Shown here one piece after another: positions 1 to 6,679 of a stretch of 10,182 nucleotides of DNA. The DNA is taken from the NCBI GenBank assembly GCA_022360375.1, contig JAKSCW010000435.1, positions 1-10,182 of the forward strand. The letters are read 5' to 3'. The notes below the pieces were generated by a model. It made no database searches and was not told where the DNA came from. It saw nothing but the letters and a program-made list of their open reading frames with translations. Source of the stretch: Balneolales bacterium. GTDB taxonomy: Bacteria; Bacteroidota; Rhodothermia; Balneolales; Balneolaceae. The position numbers were made by a program, and so were the translations under genes. Position 1 is the stretch's first letter. The number at the start of each line of letters is the position of its first letter.

Positions 1-1
1 G

Positions 2-1687
2 TTCCAGAAAGCCTGGATTTTGTACAGAAATCAGGCTTACGAGCAAGCCCAGCCTGTTTTTGAAGCGGTATATGCGGAATCCCCCGATTCAGAACTAGGG
101 GCTGAAGCTTTGTTTTGGAGTGCCGACAGTTACTATAAAATCGACCAATTCGGAGATGCTGCGAGACGATTCCAGTTGTACGTTGATAATTTTTCAGAAA
201 GTGAAATGATTGGAGCTGCTCGTTACTCGCTGGGTTGGAGCTATTTCAAAACCGGAGAGTATGACAAAGCAGTGGGCCCACTTGAAGATTTCCTGAACAA
301 CTACAATCCTCCGCCTATTGCACTATTCCCGTACGATACAGACACCAGGCTTCGCATAGGAGATGCGTATTTTGCCTTGGGTCAATACCAACAGGCGATT
401 CGGTTTTATAACCAGGCCATTGGAGCAGAACCTGGAGGTGACTACGCTATGTTCCAGGTGGCGAACAGCTATTATCGTGCGAACCGAACATTTGAAGCAG
501 TAAGCAACTTCCGGCGCATGCTTCGCATTTATCCATTCAGCCAGCTTCGGGAGCAAGCACAATACAATGTAGCCTACATTTACCTCAATACTTCGAACTA
601 TTCTCAGGCCATTGAGGAATTCCAAACGGTAATCAATCGCTATCCGGGAACGGATTGGGCAGCTCGTTCTCAGTACAACATTGGCGATGCATTCTACAAT
701 GCCGGGGAGTATGGACGAGCAATTGCGGCCTACCAAAAAGTGCTGGAAGACTATCCCAGAAGCCGATATATCATTGAGGCCATTAACGGAATTCAATACG
801 CACAACTTTCATCTACGGGAGAGGATAGCAGTTCAGTGATCCTGGAGGAATTCCTGAGCGATAACCCCCAGAGTTCCACGGCTGACCGGCTGAGATACCG
901 CCAGGCGGAAACGGTATTCCAGACTGGAGATTATGAAGGTGCTATTCGTGAATTTCGACAGTATTTAAGGGTCACTAATTCTGATGCGCTGGCTCCGGAA
1001 GCCTATGCAAATCTGGGGGAATCATATCGACAGGTTGGGCAGATTGATCGCGCGATTTCTTCTTACCAAACCATCCTGGATGATTACCCTAATGATGGGG
1101 AAGTCCCCTCTGCGTTAACAAATCTTGGGTTATTGTACTACGATTTAGGCGAATACGAAATATCCCATCAATACTTCGAGCAGCTTGGAAGAACGGCAAG
1201 CCGATTTGCACAGGAAGCCTATATTGGTATGGGGAATGCGAGTTTGGCGTTAGGTGAATTGGAAGTGGCACGCGAGGAATACGAAGGCGCGCTTCAGGTG
1301 AATGCGGGTAACGAAGCAGCCAGTGTAGGACTTGGGAAAGTGGCTTTAGCTGAACAGAATTTTGAAGAATCCGAATTAATACTTCGTCCTATTGCGGATC
1401 GTAATACGACCGAGATTGGAGCAGAAGCCCAGTTCTATCTGGGGCAACTCCGGCAACAGCAGGAAAACCTGGAGGAAGCCATCGCTGAATATGCCCGTGT
1501 AAAAATTCTTTTTGAAGCCTTTGACAACTGGGTGGCACTAGGCATGTATCATTCTGCAGAATGTAATTTATTACTCGGTAACCGCGGCGATGCCATTGCT
1601 ATTCTAAATGAAATCGTTGAATTCTACTTCGGAACCGAAGCTGCTGAAAAAGCCCAGGCGTTGTTAAATCAATCCGGGGATTCATAG
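2..1687 (+). CDS. Tetratricopeptide-repeat protein, 5'-truncated by the window edge
   Basis: The reading frame is open from the first bases (codons from base 2 read F-Q-K-A-W-I-L-Y) to a TAG at 1685-1687. The true start is therefore upstream, and the TTG at 20 is probably an internal leucine. About 560 residues are visible, almost all of them helical TPR units of roughly 34-38 residues, about a dozen in all. Typical cores are A-x-Y-x-x-G-x-A-Y-x-x-x-G-x-Y-x-x-A, for example around GDAYFALGQYQQAI, GDAFYNAGEYGRAI and GESYRQVGQIDRAI. The repeats with Y/F at the ends of helices and the pattern 'A...F..Y....P' resemble TPRs of the YbgF/BamD-like and 'tol-pal associated' type, which act in the periplasm as protein-protein scaffolds. 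The signal peptide that would settle the location is not in the window. No catalytic domain is seen before the C-terminus. The partner is unknown; family-level confidence is high and specific function unresolved. Confidence 0.9.
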   Translation, partial: FQKAWILYRNQAYEQAQPVFEAVYAESPDSELGAEALFWSADSYYKIDQFGDAARRFQLYVDNFSESEMIGAARYSLGWSYFKTGEYDKAVGPLEDFLNNYNPPPIALFPYDTDTRLRIGDAYFALGQYQQAIRFYNQAIGAEPGGDYAMFQVANSYYRANRTFEAVSNFRRMLRIYPFSQLREQAQYNVAYIYLNTSNYSQAIEEFQTVINRYPGTDWAARSQYNIGDAFYNAGEYGRAIAAYQKVLEDYPRSRYIIEAINGIQYAQLSSTGEDSSSVILEEFLSDNPQSSTADRLRYRQAETVFQTGDYEGAIREFRQYLRVTNSDALAPEAYANLGESYRQVGQIDRAISSYQTILDDYPNDGEVPSALTNLGLLYYDLGEYEISHQYFEQLGRTASRFAQEAYIGMGNASLALGELEVAREEYEGALQVNAGNEAASVGLGKVALAEQNFEESELILRPIADRNTTEIGAEAQFYLGQLRQQQENLEEAIAEYARVKILFEAFDNWVALGMYHSAECNLLLGNRGDAIAILNEIVEFYFGTEAAEKAQALLNQSGDS

Positions 1688-1742
1688 GGGCTACGGGAAA
1701 CGAATAATCAAAGATGAACGACTAGAGGTAGAGGAAAATAAG

Positions 1743-1851
1743 TCGTCATACTGAACTTGTTTCAGCATCTGTGGAGAGTAGAACGTTGATCCAGATCTTC
1801 CCAAATCAGAGAATCAATCCCTACAAATCCCAGATCAAGTCGGGATGACGA
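1743..1851 (-). repeat. ~109-bp palindromic intergenic element, copy A
   Basis: The element starts with TCGTCAT (1743-1749) and ends with its exact complement ATGACGA (1845-1851). The imperfect inverted termini run about 20-25 nt inward. The left arm itself folds: CTGAACTTGTTTCAG (1751-1765) is a 5-bp stem with a 5-nt loop. Read on the minus strand, the whole element aligns end to end with 6560-6669, with one gap and about 74% identity by hand count. The two are therefore copies of one family in opposite orientation. It has no open frame. It resembles a REP/BIME- or MITE-like non-autonomous element; which of these it is cannot be told from two copies. Confidence 0.75.
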
Positions 1852-1871
1852 AGAGGAGGGCTCCCCGCTCT

Positions 1872-1906
1872 ACAATTAACGAACACGAATTCCTGATTAA
1901 CGAACC
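1872..1906. repeat. Short 7-nt-periodic array upstream of aroA
   Basis: Five consecutive 7-nt units can be laid out here, with the best unit CGAATTC at 1886-1892. The 10-mer ATTAACGAAC occurs at 1875-1884 and again at 1896-1905, exactly 21 bp (three units) apart. The period matches the clearer arrays at 3856-3897 and 9584-9654. Alternatively, the 21-bp-spaced decamers could be a two-turn operator for aroA, whose start codon is about 60 bp downstream. Confidence 0.4.
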
Positions 1907-1962
1907 CAAAAAATCCCTACCTTCCTGATCACTTTCAACACCAAGCATCCAATTCTAAAAGC

Positions 1963-3249
1963 ATGATCAAAAAGGTTGCTCCTGTCTTTTCGTTAAATGG
2001 AACGATAACGCCACCCCCTGATAAATCCATTTCTCAGCGTGCGGCCATTTTCGCGTTAATGCATGATGGAATTTCCGTGATCAAAAATTATTCCCCAGCC
2101 GAAGATCCTCAAAGCACACTGGGCTGTGTGCAATTATTAGGAGCAGAAGTTTCTCAATTGGATGGAGTGGTAACTATTGAAGGATGTGGACGTTATGGGG
2201 TTCGGGCACTTTCTGATGAATTGGATTGCGGGAATTCAGGAACGGCTATGCGTTTACTTTCCGGAGTGTTGGTGGGTGCCGGAACCGCCGTGTATTTAAT
2301 CGGGGATCCTTCGCTTTCTTCCCGAACTATGAAGCGAATCATCGACCCGTTAGAACAAATGGGTGCGCATATTTTGGCTCGGAATGGAGAATTTGCCCCA
2401 ATGTTTGTCACTCGCGAAGACCCACTTGTTCCGATAGAATATATGTTGCCCATTGCCAGTGCCCAGTTAAAGTCGTGCATATTGCTGGCCGGGTTGTTTG
2501 GTGAAACTCCTACCAAAGTAATAGAGAATGTTCCGAGTCGGGACCATACGGAGCGACTCCTGAATTTAAATGTGGAAGAAGAGAATGGGGTACGTGTAAT
2601 ATCTGCTTCTTTAAAAGACGAGATTCCAAACCAAAGCTATACCATCCCGGCGGATTTCTCCGCGGCAGCGTTTTGGTTGGTGGCGGGTTGTATCATGTCG
2701 GATTCTGAAATTCGAATGAAGAATGTGGGGCTGAATCCAACCCGAACCGGATTATTGAACATTCTCGTACAAATGGGTGCGGATATTACCATTGAGAATG
2801 AAGGTATGGTAGGAGCCGAACCAGTGGGAGATATTATCGTTCGATCTTCCAGGTTATACAAAATTGATATCAAGAAAGAATTTATTCCGAATTGTATTGA
2901 TGAGTTACCTATCATTTCGGTAGCAATGTTATTTGCAGAAGGAATATCGGTGATTTCGGGCGCGGAAGAACTTCGCCATAAAGAAACGGATCGCATTAAG
3001 GCTATTACCAGAATCCTGGAAGCCGTTGGCGCCAACTTTGAAGAAATGGAAGATGGGTTAGTGATTCATGGTGATCCCGATTTCAAATTCAATTCAGCCA
3101 ATTTTCAAAGCTTCCACGATCATCGCATTGCAATGGCTTCTGCTATTCTTTCCCTAAAAGGAAACTCGGAATCCGAAATCGAGGACGCCGAAAGTGCTGC
3201 GGTAAGTTATAAGAGTTTCTGGGAGGATTTGGAGGTTCTGTCCAAATAA
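1963..3249 (+). CDS. aroA: 3-phosphoshikimate 1-carboxyvinyltransferase (EPSP synthase)
   Basis: This enzyme transfers the enolpyruvyl group of phosphoenolpyruvate to shikimate-3-phosphate, the sixth step of the cytosolic shikimate pathway to chorismate. At 428 residues it matches the family's usual length (about 427-430). Landmark residues are all present: PPDKSISQR at 18-26 (Lys21, Ser22, Arg26), LDCGNSGTAMR at 87-97, SRDHTERLL from 192, catalytic Asp313 in CIDELPII, LRHKETDR at 337-344 with Glu341, DHRIAM at 386-391 with Arg388, and the C-terminal Lys417. The ATG at 1963 leaves the usual short lead-in before the PPDKS motif. There is no Shine-Dalgarno sequence in front of it. The glyphosate-contact glycine (Gly93, Gly96 in E. 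coli) is kept, while the residue matching E. coli Pro101 is Leu98. It stands alone, without other aromatic-pathway genes in view; the next gene follows after 41 bp. Confidence 0.97.
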   Translation: MIKKVAPVFSLNGTITPPPDKSISQRAAIFALMHDGISVIKNYSPAEDPQSTLGCVQLLGAEVSQLDGVVTIEGCGRYGVRALSDELDCGNSGTAMRLLSGVLVGAGTAVYLIGDPSLSSRTMKRIIDPLEQMGAHILARNGEFAPMFVTREDPLVPIEYMLPIASAQLKSCILLAGLFGETPTKVIENVPSRDHTERLLNLNVEEENGVRVISASLKDEIPNQSYTIPADFSAAAFWLVAGCIMSDSEIRMKNVGLNPTRTGLLNILVQMGADITIENEGMVGAEPVGDIIVRSSRLYKIDIKKEFIPNCIDELPIISVAMLFAEGISVISGAEELRHKETDRIKAITRILEAVGANFEEMEDGLVIHGDPDFKFNSANFQSFHDHRIAMASAILSLKGNSESEIEDAESAAVSYKSFWEDLEVLSK

Positions 3250-3258
3250 CATTTCATA

Positions 3259-3294
3259 TCATAAACTTGGGTCCGGATAGTTATAAGTTTATGA
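3259..3294 (+). promoter_or_regulatory. Perfect 10-bp inverted repeat covering a start codon
   Basis: TCATAAACTT (3259-3268) and AAGTTTATGA (3285-3294) are exact complements separated by 16 nt. The right arm contains the ATG at 3291 that is the best start of the lipoprotein gene. In mRNA the arms would pair and hide the start codon. In DNA they could be a dyad operator. There is no T-run after it, so it is not a standard terminator for aroA. Confidence 0.45.
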
Positions 3295-3764
3295 AATATT
3301 CAATTCTGGCAGTTGCACTTTTTGGGTGTGCGATTTACTACCCATCCAATAATGAAAGGGATGAGTACTATTCTGTTCGTGTTTTTGAAGACAGAAGCGG
3401 AGCATATTATTTGGTGCTACCCAATGGGGTTAAAGAAAGCATGATTTATGGAGATCATGAAAAAGAGACGAACATTTTTTTTCCTGATTCAAGTCTGATT
3501 TTTATTACAAATGATCTCTCGGGAATCTCATTTGCAAATACAGAAAATTTAAAAGGATTTGATTTCGGGTTTTTTTATGATTTCAAAACCATACCTGATC
3601 CTGATGTTGTAGGTATTCAATTAAATGGAAAAGTTTGGAGGCAAAAAAAGGATCGCGGGGTCGTGATTGGTTATTTAAATGTTGATCCATCAAGAAAAAA
3701 AGAGTTTGATAAAATAATTGATCAACTGGAACTAAGAACATTCAGGCGTTCAAATAATGGCTGA
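3291..3764 (+). CDS. Small putative lipoprotein of unknown function, AT-rich
   Basis: The protein has 157 residues from ATG 3291; an in-frame TTG at 3267 is possible but spoils the signal peptide. The N-terminus is MKYSILAVALFGC, a short charged start, a hydrophobic core and Cys13 in an L-F-G-C near-lipobox. This suggests export and lipidation, although Phe at -2 is not canonical. The mature part is rich in Asp, Lys, Tyr and Phe, is predicted soluble, and has no further membrane segment or motif that I recognise. It ends in a basic helix-like stretch (KKEFDKIIDQLELRTFRRS). Base composition is unlike the neighbours: three 60-base lines inside the gene (3481, 3541, 3661) count 32%, 28% and 25% G+C, against 50% for one sampled line of aroA (2281). 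It contains four homopolymers of 7-8 bases. It may share an mRNA with aroA, 41 bp upstream. No functional assignment is made. Confidence 0.7.
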   Translation: MKYSILAVALFGCAIYYPSNNERDEYYSVRVFEDRSGAYYLVLPNGVKESMIYGDHEKETNIFFPDSSLIFITNDLSGISFANTENLKGFDFGFFYDFKTIPDPDVVGIQLNGKVWRQKKDRGVVIGYLNVDPSRKKEFDKIIDQLELRTFRRSNNG

Positions 3765-3855
3765 ATCAGACTCAGGGTCTAGTAATTCTGGTTTATCGTA
3801 TTTACTTACAGGAACATCGAGACTATTGTTTTTAATTAAAATGCCGGTAGTTTCA

Positions 3856-3897
3856 ATAATTCCCGATTCAAAATTCCTCATTCTTAATTTCTAATTC
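3856..3897. repeat. Six-unit 7-nt-periodic array (consensus NNAATTC)
   Basis: Six consecutive heptamers run in perfect register, each ending ATTC or ATTT. The first (3856-3862) is ATAATTC and the last (3891-3897) is CTAATTC. The same consensus and the same first unit recur at 9627-9654. Just downstream, TTCCGC (3895-3900) and GCGGAA (3904-3909) form a 6-bp hairpin. The array lies in the 234-bp spacer before hsp20; the rest of that spacer up to the sigma-54-type site shows nothing I can name. Confidence 0.6.
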
Positions 3898-3947
3898 CGC
3901 AAAGCGGAAAGTGTCAATACGTCAGTTTCAAAAACCAATGTGTCCGT

Positions 3948-3963
3948 TGGCATCGTGCTTGCT
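3948..3963 (+). promoter_or_regulatory. Sigma-54 (RpoN)-type -24/-12 promoter for hsp20
   Basis: TGGCATCGTGCTTGCT matches the sigma-54 consensus TGGCACGNNNNTTGCW at 10 of the 12 defined positions. This includes the essential GG (3949-3950) and GC (3961-3962), with exactly 10 bp between them. Transcription would start near 3974, giving a leader of about 25 nt to the hsp20 ATG at 3999. It sits in the expected place for the gene. The activator (an AAA+ enhancer-binding protein) and its upstream sites are not identified. Confidence 0.6.
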
Positions 3964-3998
3964 AAAACCTCTTTGAATATTAATCAAAGAAGAGCGCT

Positions 3999-4433
3999 AT
4001 GGGAGATTTTACTGGTTTTGGAGTAGAGATAGAGAAACACTTTTCTAAGCTTGGAAAAGACATCCAGGAATTTGTAGAAAAGGTGGTGCCATTATCGCAC
4101 GATGAAAAAGACTTTGCCCCGGATTGCGACATCCTGGAAAGTGAAACAGAATTCAAAGTTCTGCTTGACTTACCCGGGCTCAGCAAAAAAGAAATCGGGA
4201 TTGCTTTAAAAAATCACGTGCTCACAATAAAAGGAGAACGGGATATTGAAGCTGGTGAAGGAGAAGAATTCAAGCGACAAGAGAGAAGACGTGGTGCATT
4301 TGCCCGTTCATTTGCTCTGCCCGAAAGTGTAAACACTGCCGAAATCAGCGCAAACTTTAGAAATGGAGTACTTACCGTGTCGATGCCGAAAGCGGAATCA
4401 TTGAAAGACACAACGAATATTCCTGTTAATTAG
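3999..4433 (+). CDS. Small heat-shock protein, Hsp20/alpha-crystallin family
   Basis: This is an ATP-independent cytoplasmic holdase that binds unfolding proteins and passes them to the DnaK system. It has 144 residues, normal for bacterial Hsp20. A short N-terminal arm (1-40) precedes the alpha-crystallin domain (about 41-135). Landmarks are DLPG (57-60), LTIKGER (75-81), GAFARSFALPE (99-109) and NGVLTVSMPK (122-131, the conserved G-V-L). The C-terminal IPV (141-143) is the I-x-I/V motif that docks onto a neighbouring subunit during oligomerisation. The ATG at 3999 follows a purine-rich AAGAAGAG, one of the few plausible ribosome-binding sequences in the window. A sigma-54-type site lies 36-51 bp upstream. 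dnaK follows after 111 bp on the same strand with no terminator between, so co-transcription is plausible. Confidence 0.95.
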   Translation: MGDFTGFGVEIEKHFSKLGKDIQEFVEKVVPLSHDEKDFAPDCDILESETEFKVLLDLPGLSKKEIGIALKNHVLTIKGERDIEAGEGEEFKRQERRRGAFARSFALPESVNTAEISANFRNGVLTVSMPKAESLKDTTNIPVN

Positions 4434-4441
4434 ATAAAGAG

Positions 4442-4493
4442 TCATTCATACAAAACAAATTCAGAACGACGAAGATGTTGTTAGAATGAATGA
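4442..4493 (+). promoter_or_regulatory. Imperfect hairpin in the hsp20-dnaK spacer
   Basis: TCATTCAT (4442-4449) and ATGAATGA (4486-4493) are perfect complements. Inside them AACAA (4454-4458) pairs with TTGTT (4478-4482), and TTC (4460-4462) can pair with GAA (4471-4473). Together they make one long interrupted stem. There is no T-run after it, so it is not an intrinsic terminator. It could be an mRNA processing or stability element, or a regulator binding site for dnaK. Confidence is low because the sequence is AT-rich. Confidence 0.3.
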
Positions 4494-4544
4494 GCTAAAA
4501 AGAAATTCAATTAATCACAAAAAAGACAAAACTGAATTAGCACT

Positions 4545-6494
4545 ATGGGAAAAATCATAGGAATTGACTTAGGAACTACAAACTCTTGCGTTGCTGTAAT
4601 GGAGGGTAACGAACCTGTAGTAATCCAGAATGCGGAAGGTGGAAGAACCACTCCATCCGTTGTGGCTTTTAGTAAAGATGGCGAACGATTGGTGGGCGCA
4701 CCTGCGAAACGCCAGGCTATTACCAATCCAGATAAGACCATCGCTTCTGTGAAGCGATTTATGGGACGTATGTACAGCGAAGTGGGTAGCGAAACCCAGC
4801 AGGTTGCGTACAAAGTAGTAAAAGGAGATGATGGGACTGCCCGAGTTGAAATTGATGACCGTAAGTATGCTCCACAAGAAATTTCAGCCATGGTGCTTCA
4901 AAAAATGAAGCAAACCGCGGAAGAATACTTAGGTGAAAAAGTAACGGAAGCAGTGATCACAGTTCCTGCGTACTTCAACGATGCGCAGCGTAAAGCCACC
5001 CAGGAAGCTGGAAAAATTGCCGGGTTGGAAGTGAAGCGAATTATCAACGAGCCAACTGCCGCCGCCCTGGCGTACGGTCTTGATAAGAAAGATACCGACC
5101 AAACTATTGCTGTATACGATCTGGGTGGTGGTACGTTTGATATTTCTATTCTTGAACTAGGCGATGGTGTATTCGAAGTGAAGTCGACCAATGGGGATAC
5201 TCATCTTGGTGGAGATGATTTTGATCAGCGCATTATCAATTTCCTGGCTGACGAGTTCAAAGCTTCTGAAGGTGTAGACCTGCGCAATGACCCCATGGCG
5301 ATGCAACGTCTGAAAGATGCTGCTGAGAAAGCTAAAATTGAGCTTTCAAGTTCACAGAAAACGAATATCAACCTTCCGTTCATCACAGCTACCGCTGAAG
5401 GTCCAAAGCACCTGAATGTGGATCTTGCGCGCTCAAAGTTTGAACAATTGGTTGATGACTTGGTGAAGCGTTCCATCACTCCTTGCGAGAAAGCCTTAAA
5501 AGATGCGGGAATGAGTAAGAGCGAAATCGATCAGGTAATTCTTGTGGGTGGTTCTACCCGTATTCCCCGCATTCAGGAAGCTGTAAAAGAATTTTTTGGA
5601 AAAGACCCAAGCAAGGGAGTGAATCCTGATGAAGTAGTTTCCGTTGGTGCTGCTATTCAAGGTGGTGTTCTTTCCGGTGATGTGGAAGATGTTGTTCTTC
5701 TGGATGTAACTCCACTTACATTGGGAATTGAGACTTTAGGAGGTGTAATGACTCCGCTTATCGAGTCAAACAGCACTATTCCTACGAGTAAATCCCAGGT
5801 ATTTTCAACGGCAGCGGATAACCAAAGCAGTGTAGAGATTCATGTACTCCAGGGTGAGCGTGCTCAGGCCGCGAACAACCGCACATTAGGTCGTTTCCAC
5901 TTAGATGGAATTCCACCGGCTCCACGTGGTATGCCTCAAATTGAAGTGACTTTTGATCTTGATGCCAATGGTGTGTTGAATATTCTTGCGAAAGACAAAG
6001 GCACTGGAAAAGAACAAAGCATTCGTATCGAGTCTTCCTCCGGGTTAAGCGATGAAGAAATCGAAAAGATGAAAAATGCTGCCAAAGAGCATGAAGAAGA
6101 GGATAAAAAGATCCGTGAGCGGGTTGAGAAACTAAACCAGGCGGATGGATTGATTTTCTCTACCAAGAAGCAGTTGGATGAATATGGTGATAAGATTTCT
6201 GAAGCCAACAAAACAGCCATCCAGGACGCGTTAACCAAATTGGAAGAAGCACACAAAGCTGAAAATATGGATGAAATTGACGCAGCCATTGAGGGTGTAA
6301 ACACCGCATGGACTGCTGCCTCCCAGGAAATCTATGCAGCCTCTCAGGCTGAAGCTGCAGCTGGTGGTGCGGATGCGGATGCTGGTGATTCTGAATCGAC
6401 CTCAGAACCTGAAGAAGCTAATACCGAAGCAGGTGAAGGAGCTGTTGATGCTGACTTCGAAGTGGTAGAAGAAGACGACGACAAAGACAAATAA
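4545..6494 (+). CDS. dnaK: Molecular chaperone DnaK (Hsp70)
   Basis: This is an ATP-driven cytosolic chaperone that binds and releases hydrophobic peptide segments with DnaJ and GrpE. At 649 residues it is slightly longer than E. coli DnaK (638). The nucleotide-binding domain (about 1-380) shows phosphate-1 DLGTTNS (8-14), catalytic Lys70 in VKRFMGR, the second signature YDLGGGTFD (191-199) and the third signature ILVGGSTRIP (332-341). The interdomain linker VVLLD is at 383-387, followed by DVTPLTLGIET of the substrate-binding domain. A helical lid ends near 600. The last 45 or so residues form an Ala/Glu/Asp-rich tail that finishes DADFEVVEEDDDKDK, the usual acidic bacterial DnaK end. The ATG at 4545 gives the canonical MGKIIGIDLGTT start; no Shine-Dalgarno is present. 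No grpE or dnaJ is adjacent. The gene ends before a strong terminator. Confidence 0.98.
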   Translation: MGKIIGIDLGTTNSCVAVMEGNEPVVIQNAEGGRTTPSVVAFSKDGERLVGAPAKRQAITNPDKTIASVKRFMGRMYSEVGSETQQVAYKVVKGDDGTARVEIDDRKYAPQEISAMVLQKMKQTAEEYLGEKVTEAVITVPAYFNDAQRKATQEAGKIAGLEVKRIINEPTAAALAYGLDKKDTDQTIAVYDLGGGTFDISILELGDGVFEVKSTNGDTHLGGDDFDQRIINFLADEFKASEGVDLRNDPMAMQRLKDAAEKAKIELSSSQKTNINLPFITATAEGPKHLNVDLARSKFEQLVDDLVKRSITPCEKALKDAGMSKSEIDQVILVGGSTRIPRIQEAVKEFFGKDPSKGVNPDEVVSVGAAIQGGVLSGDVEDVVLLDVTPLTLGIETLGGVMTPLIESNSTIPTSKSQVFSTAADNQSSVEIHVLQGERAQAANNRTLGRFHLDGIPPAPRGMPQIEVTFDLDANGVLNILAKDKGTGKEQSIRIESSSGLSDEEIEKMKNAAKEHEEEDKKIRERVEKLNQADGLIFSTKKQLDEYGDKISEANKTAIQDALTKLEEAHKAENMDEIDAAIEGVNTAWTAASQEIYAASQAEAAAGGADADAGDSESTSEPEEANTEAGEGAVDADFEVVEEDDDKDK

Positions 6495-6512
6495 TTGTTT
6501 CGACTCGAATGC

Positions 6513-6548
6513 AAAGCCCCGGCACAATGTGTTGGGGTTTTTTGTTTT
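6513..6548 (+). terminator. Intrinsic terminator of dnaK
   Basis: Bases 6517-6537 fold on themselves: CCCCGGCAC pairs with GTGTTGGGG (seven Watson-Crick and two G-U pairs) around an AAT loop. AAA at 6513-6515 extends the base of the stem with the Ts. The stem is followed directly by TTTTTT at 6538-6543 and then GTTTT. It begins 19 bp after the dnaK stop codon. Confidence 0.92.
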
Positions 6549-6559
6549 ATTCTTCTATT

Positions 6560-6669
6560 TCGTCCTTCTGAACTTGTTTCAGGATTTGTGAAATTTGATT
6601 CTTTGATGTAGCAAGGTTTAGATCAACGTTCCACCCAGCGCAGATGCTGAAATAAATTCAGCATGACAA
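6560..6669 (+). repeat. ~110-bp palindromic intergenic element, copy B
   Basis: The inverted termini 6562-6588 and 6641-6667 match at 21 of 27 positions. The right arm folds on its own: ATGCTGAA (6643-6650) and TTCAGCAT (6656-6663), an 8-bp stem with a 5-nt loop. The left arm repeats the 15-mer CTGAACTTGTTTCAG of copy A. Read 5'-3' it aligns with the reverse complement of 1743-1851 over its whole length, including the shared core GATCAACGTTC at 6621-6631. It lies in the convergent gap between dnaK and the TPR regulator. It has no coding capacity. Confidence 0.8.
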
Positions 6670-6679
6670 TCTGTAGAGA

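Noticed and set aside
20..22. TTG as start of the first TPR gene.
   Set aside because: The frame is open through the window edge and the upstream codons read as protein continuing into the same helix.
3267..3290. TTG at 3267 as start of the lipoprotein gene.
   Set aside because: It would add eight polar residues before the hydrophobic signal segment; ATG 3291 gives a normal short signal peptide.
3856..3897. CRISPR-like interpretation of the periodic array.
   Set aside because: The 7-nt period, absence of unique spacers and absence of cas genes exclude it.
3895..3909. TTCCGC-AAA-GCGGAA hairpin as a terminator.
   Set aside because: No T-run on either strand and only a 6-bp stem; it may just be the edge of the heptamer array.
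4537..4544. TTAGCACT just before the dnaK start, identical to half of the CIRCE operator bound by HrcA.
   Set aside because: The matching inverted half (GAGTGCTAA after 9 nt) is absent, so it is not a CIRCE element; likely chance.
4511..6304. Several long minus-strand open frames opposite dnaK.
   Set aside because: They are out-of-frame shadows of a highly conserved, codon-biased gene and show no domain of their own.
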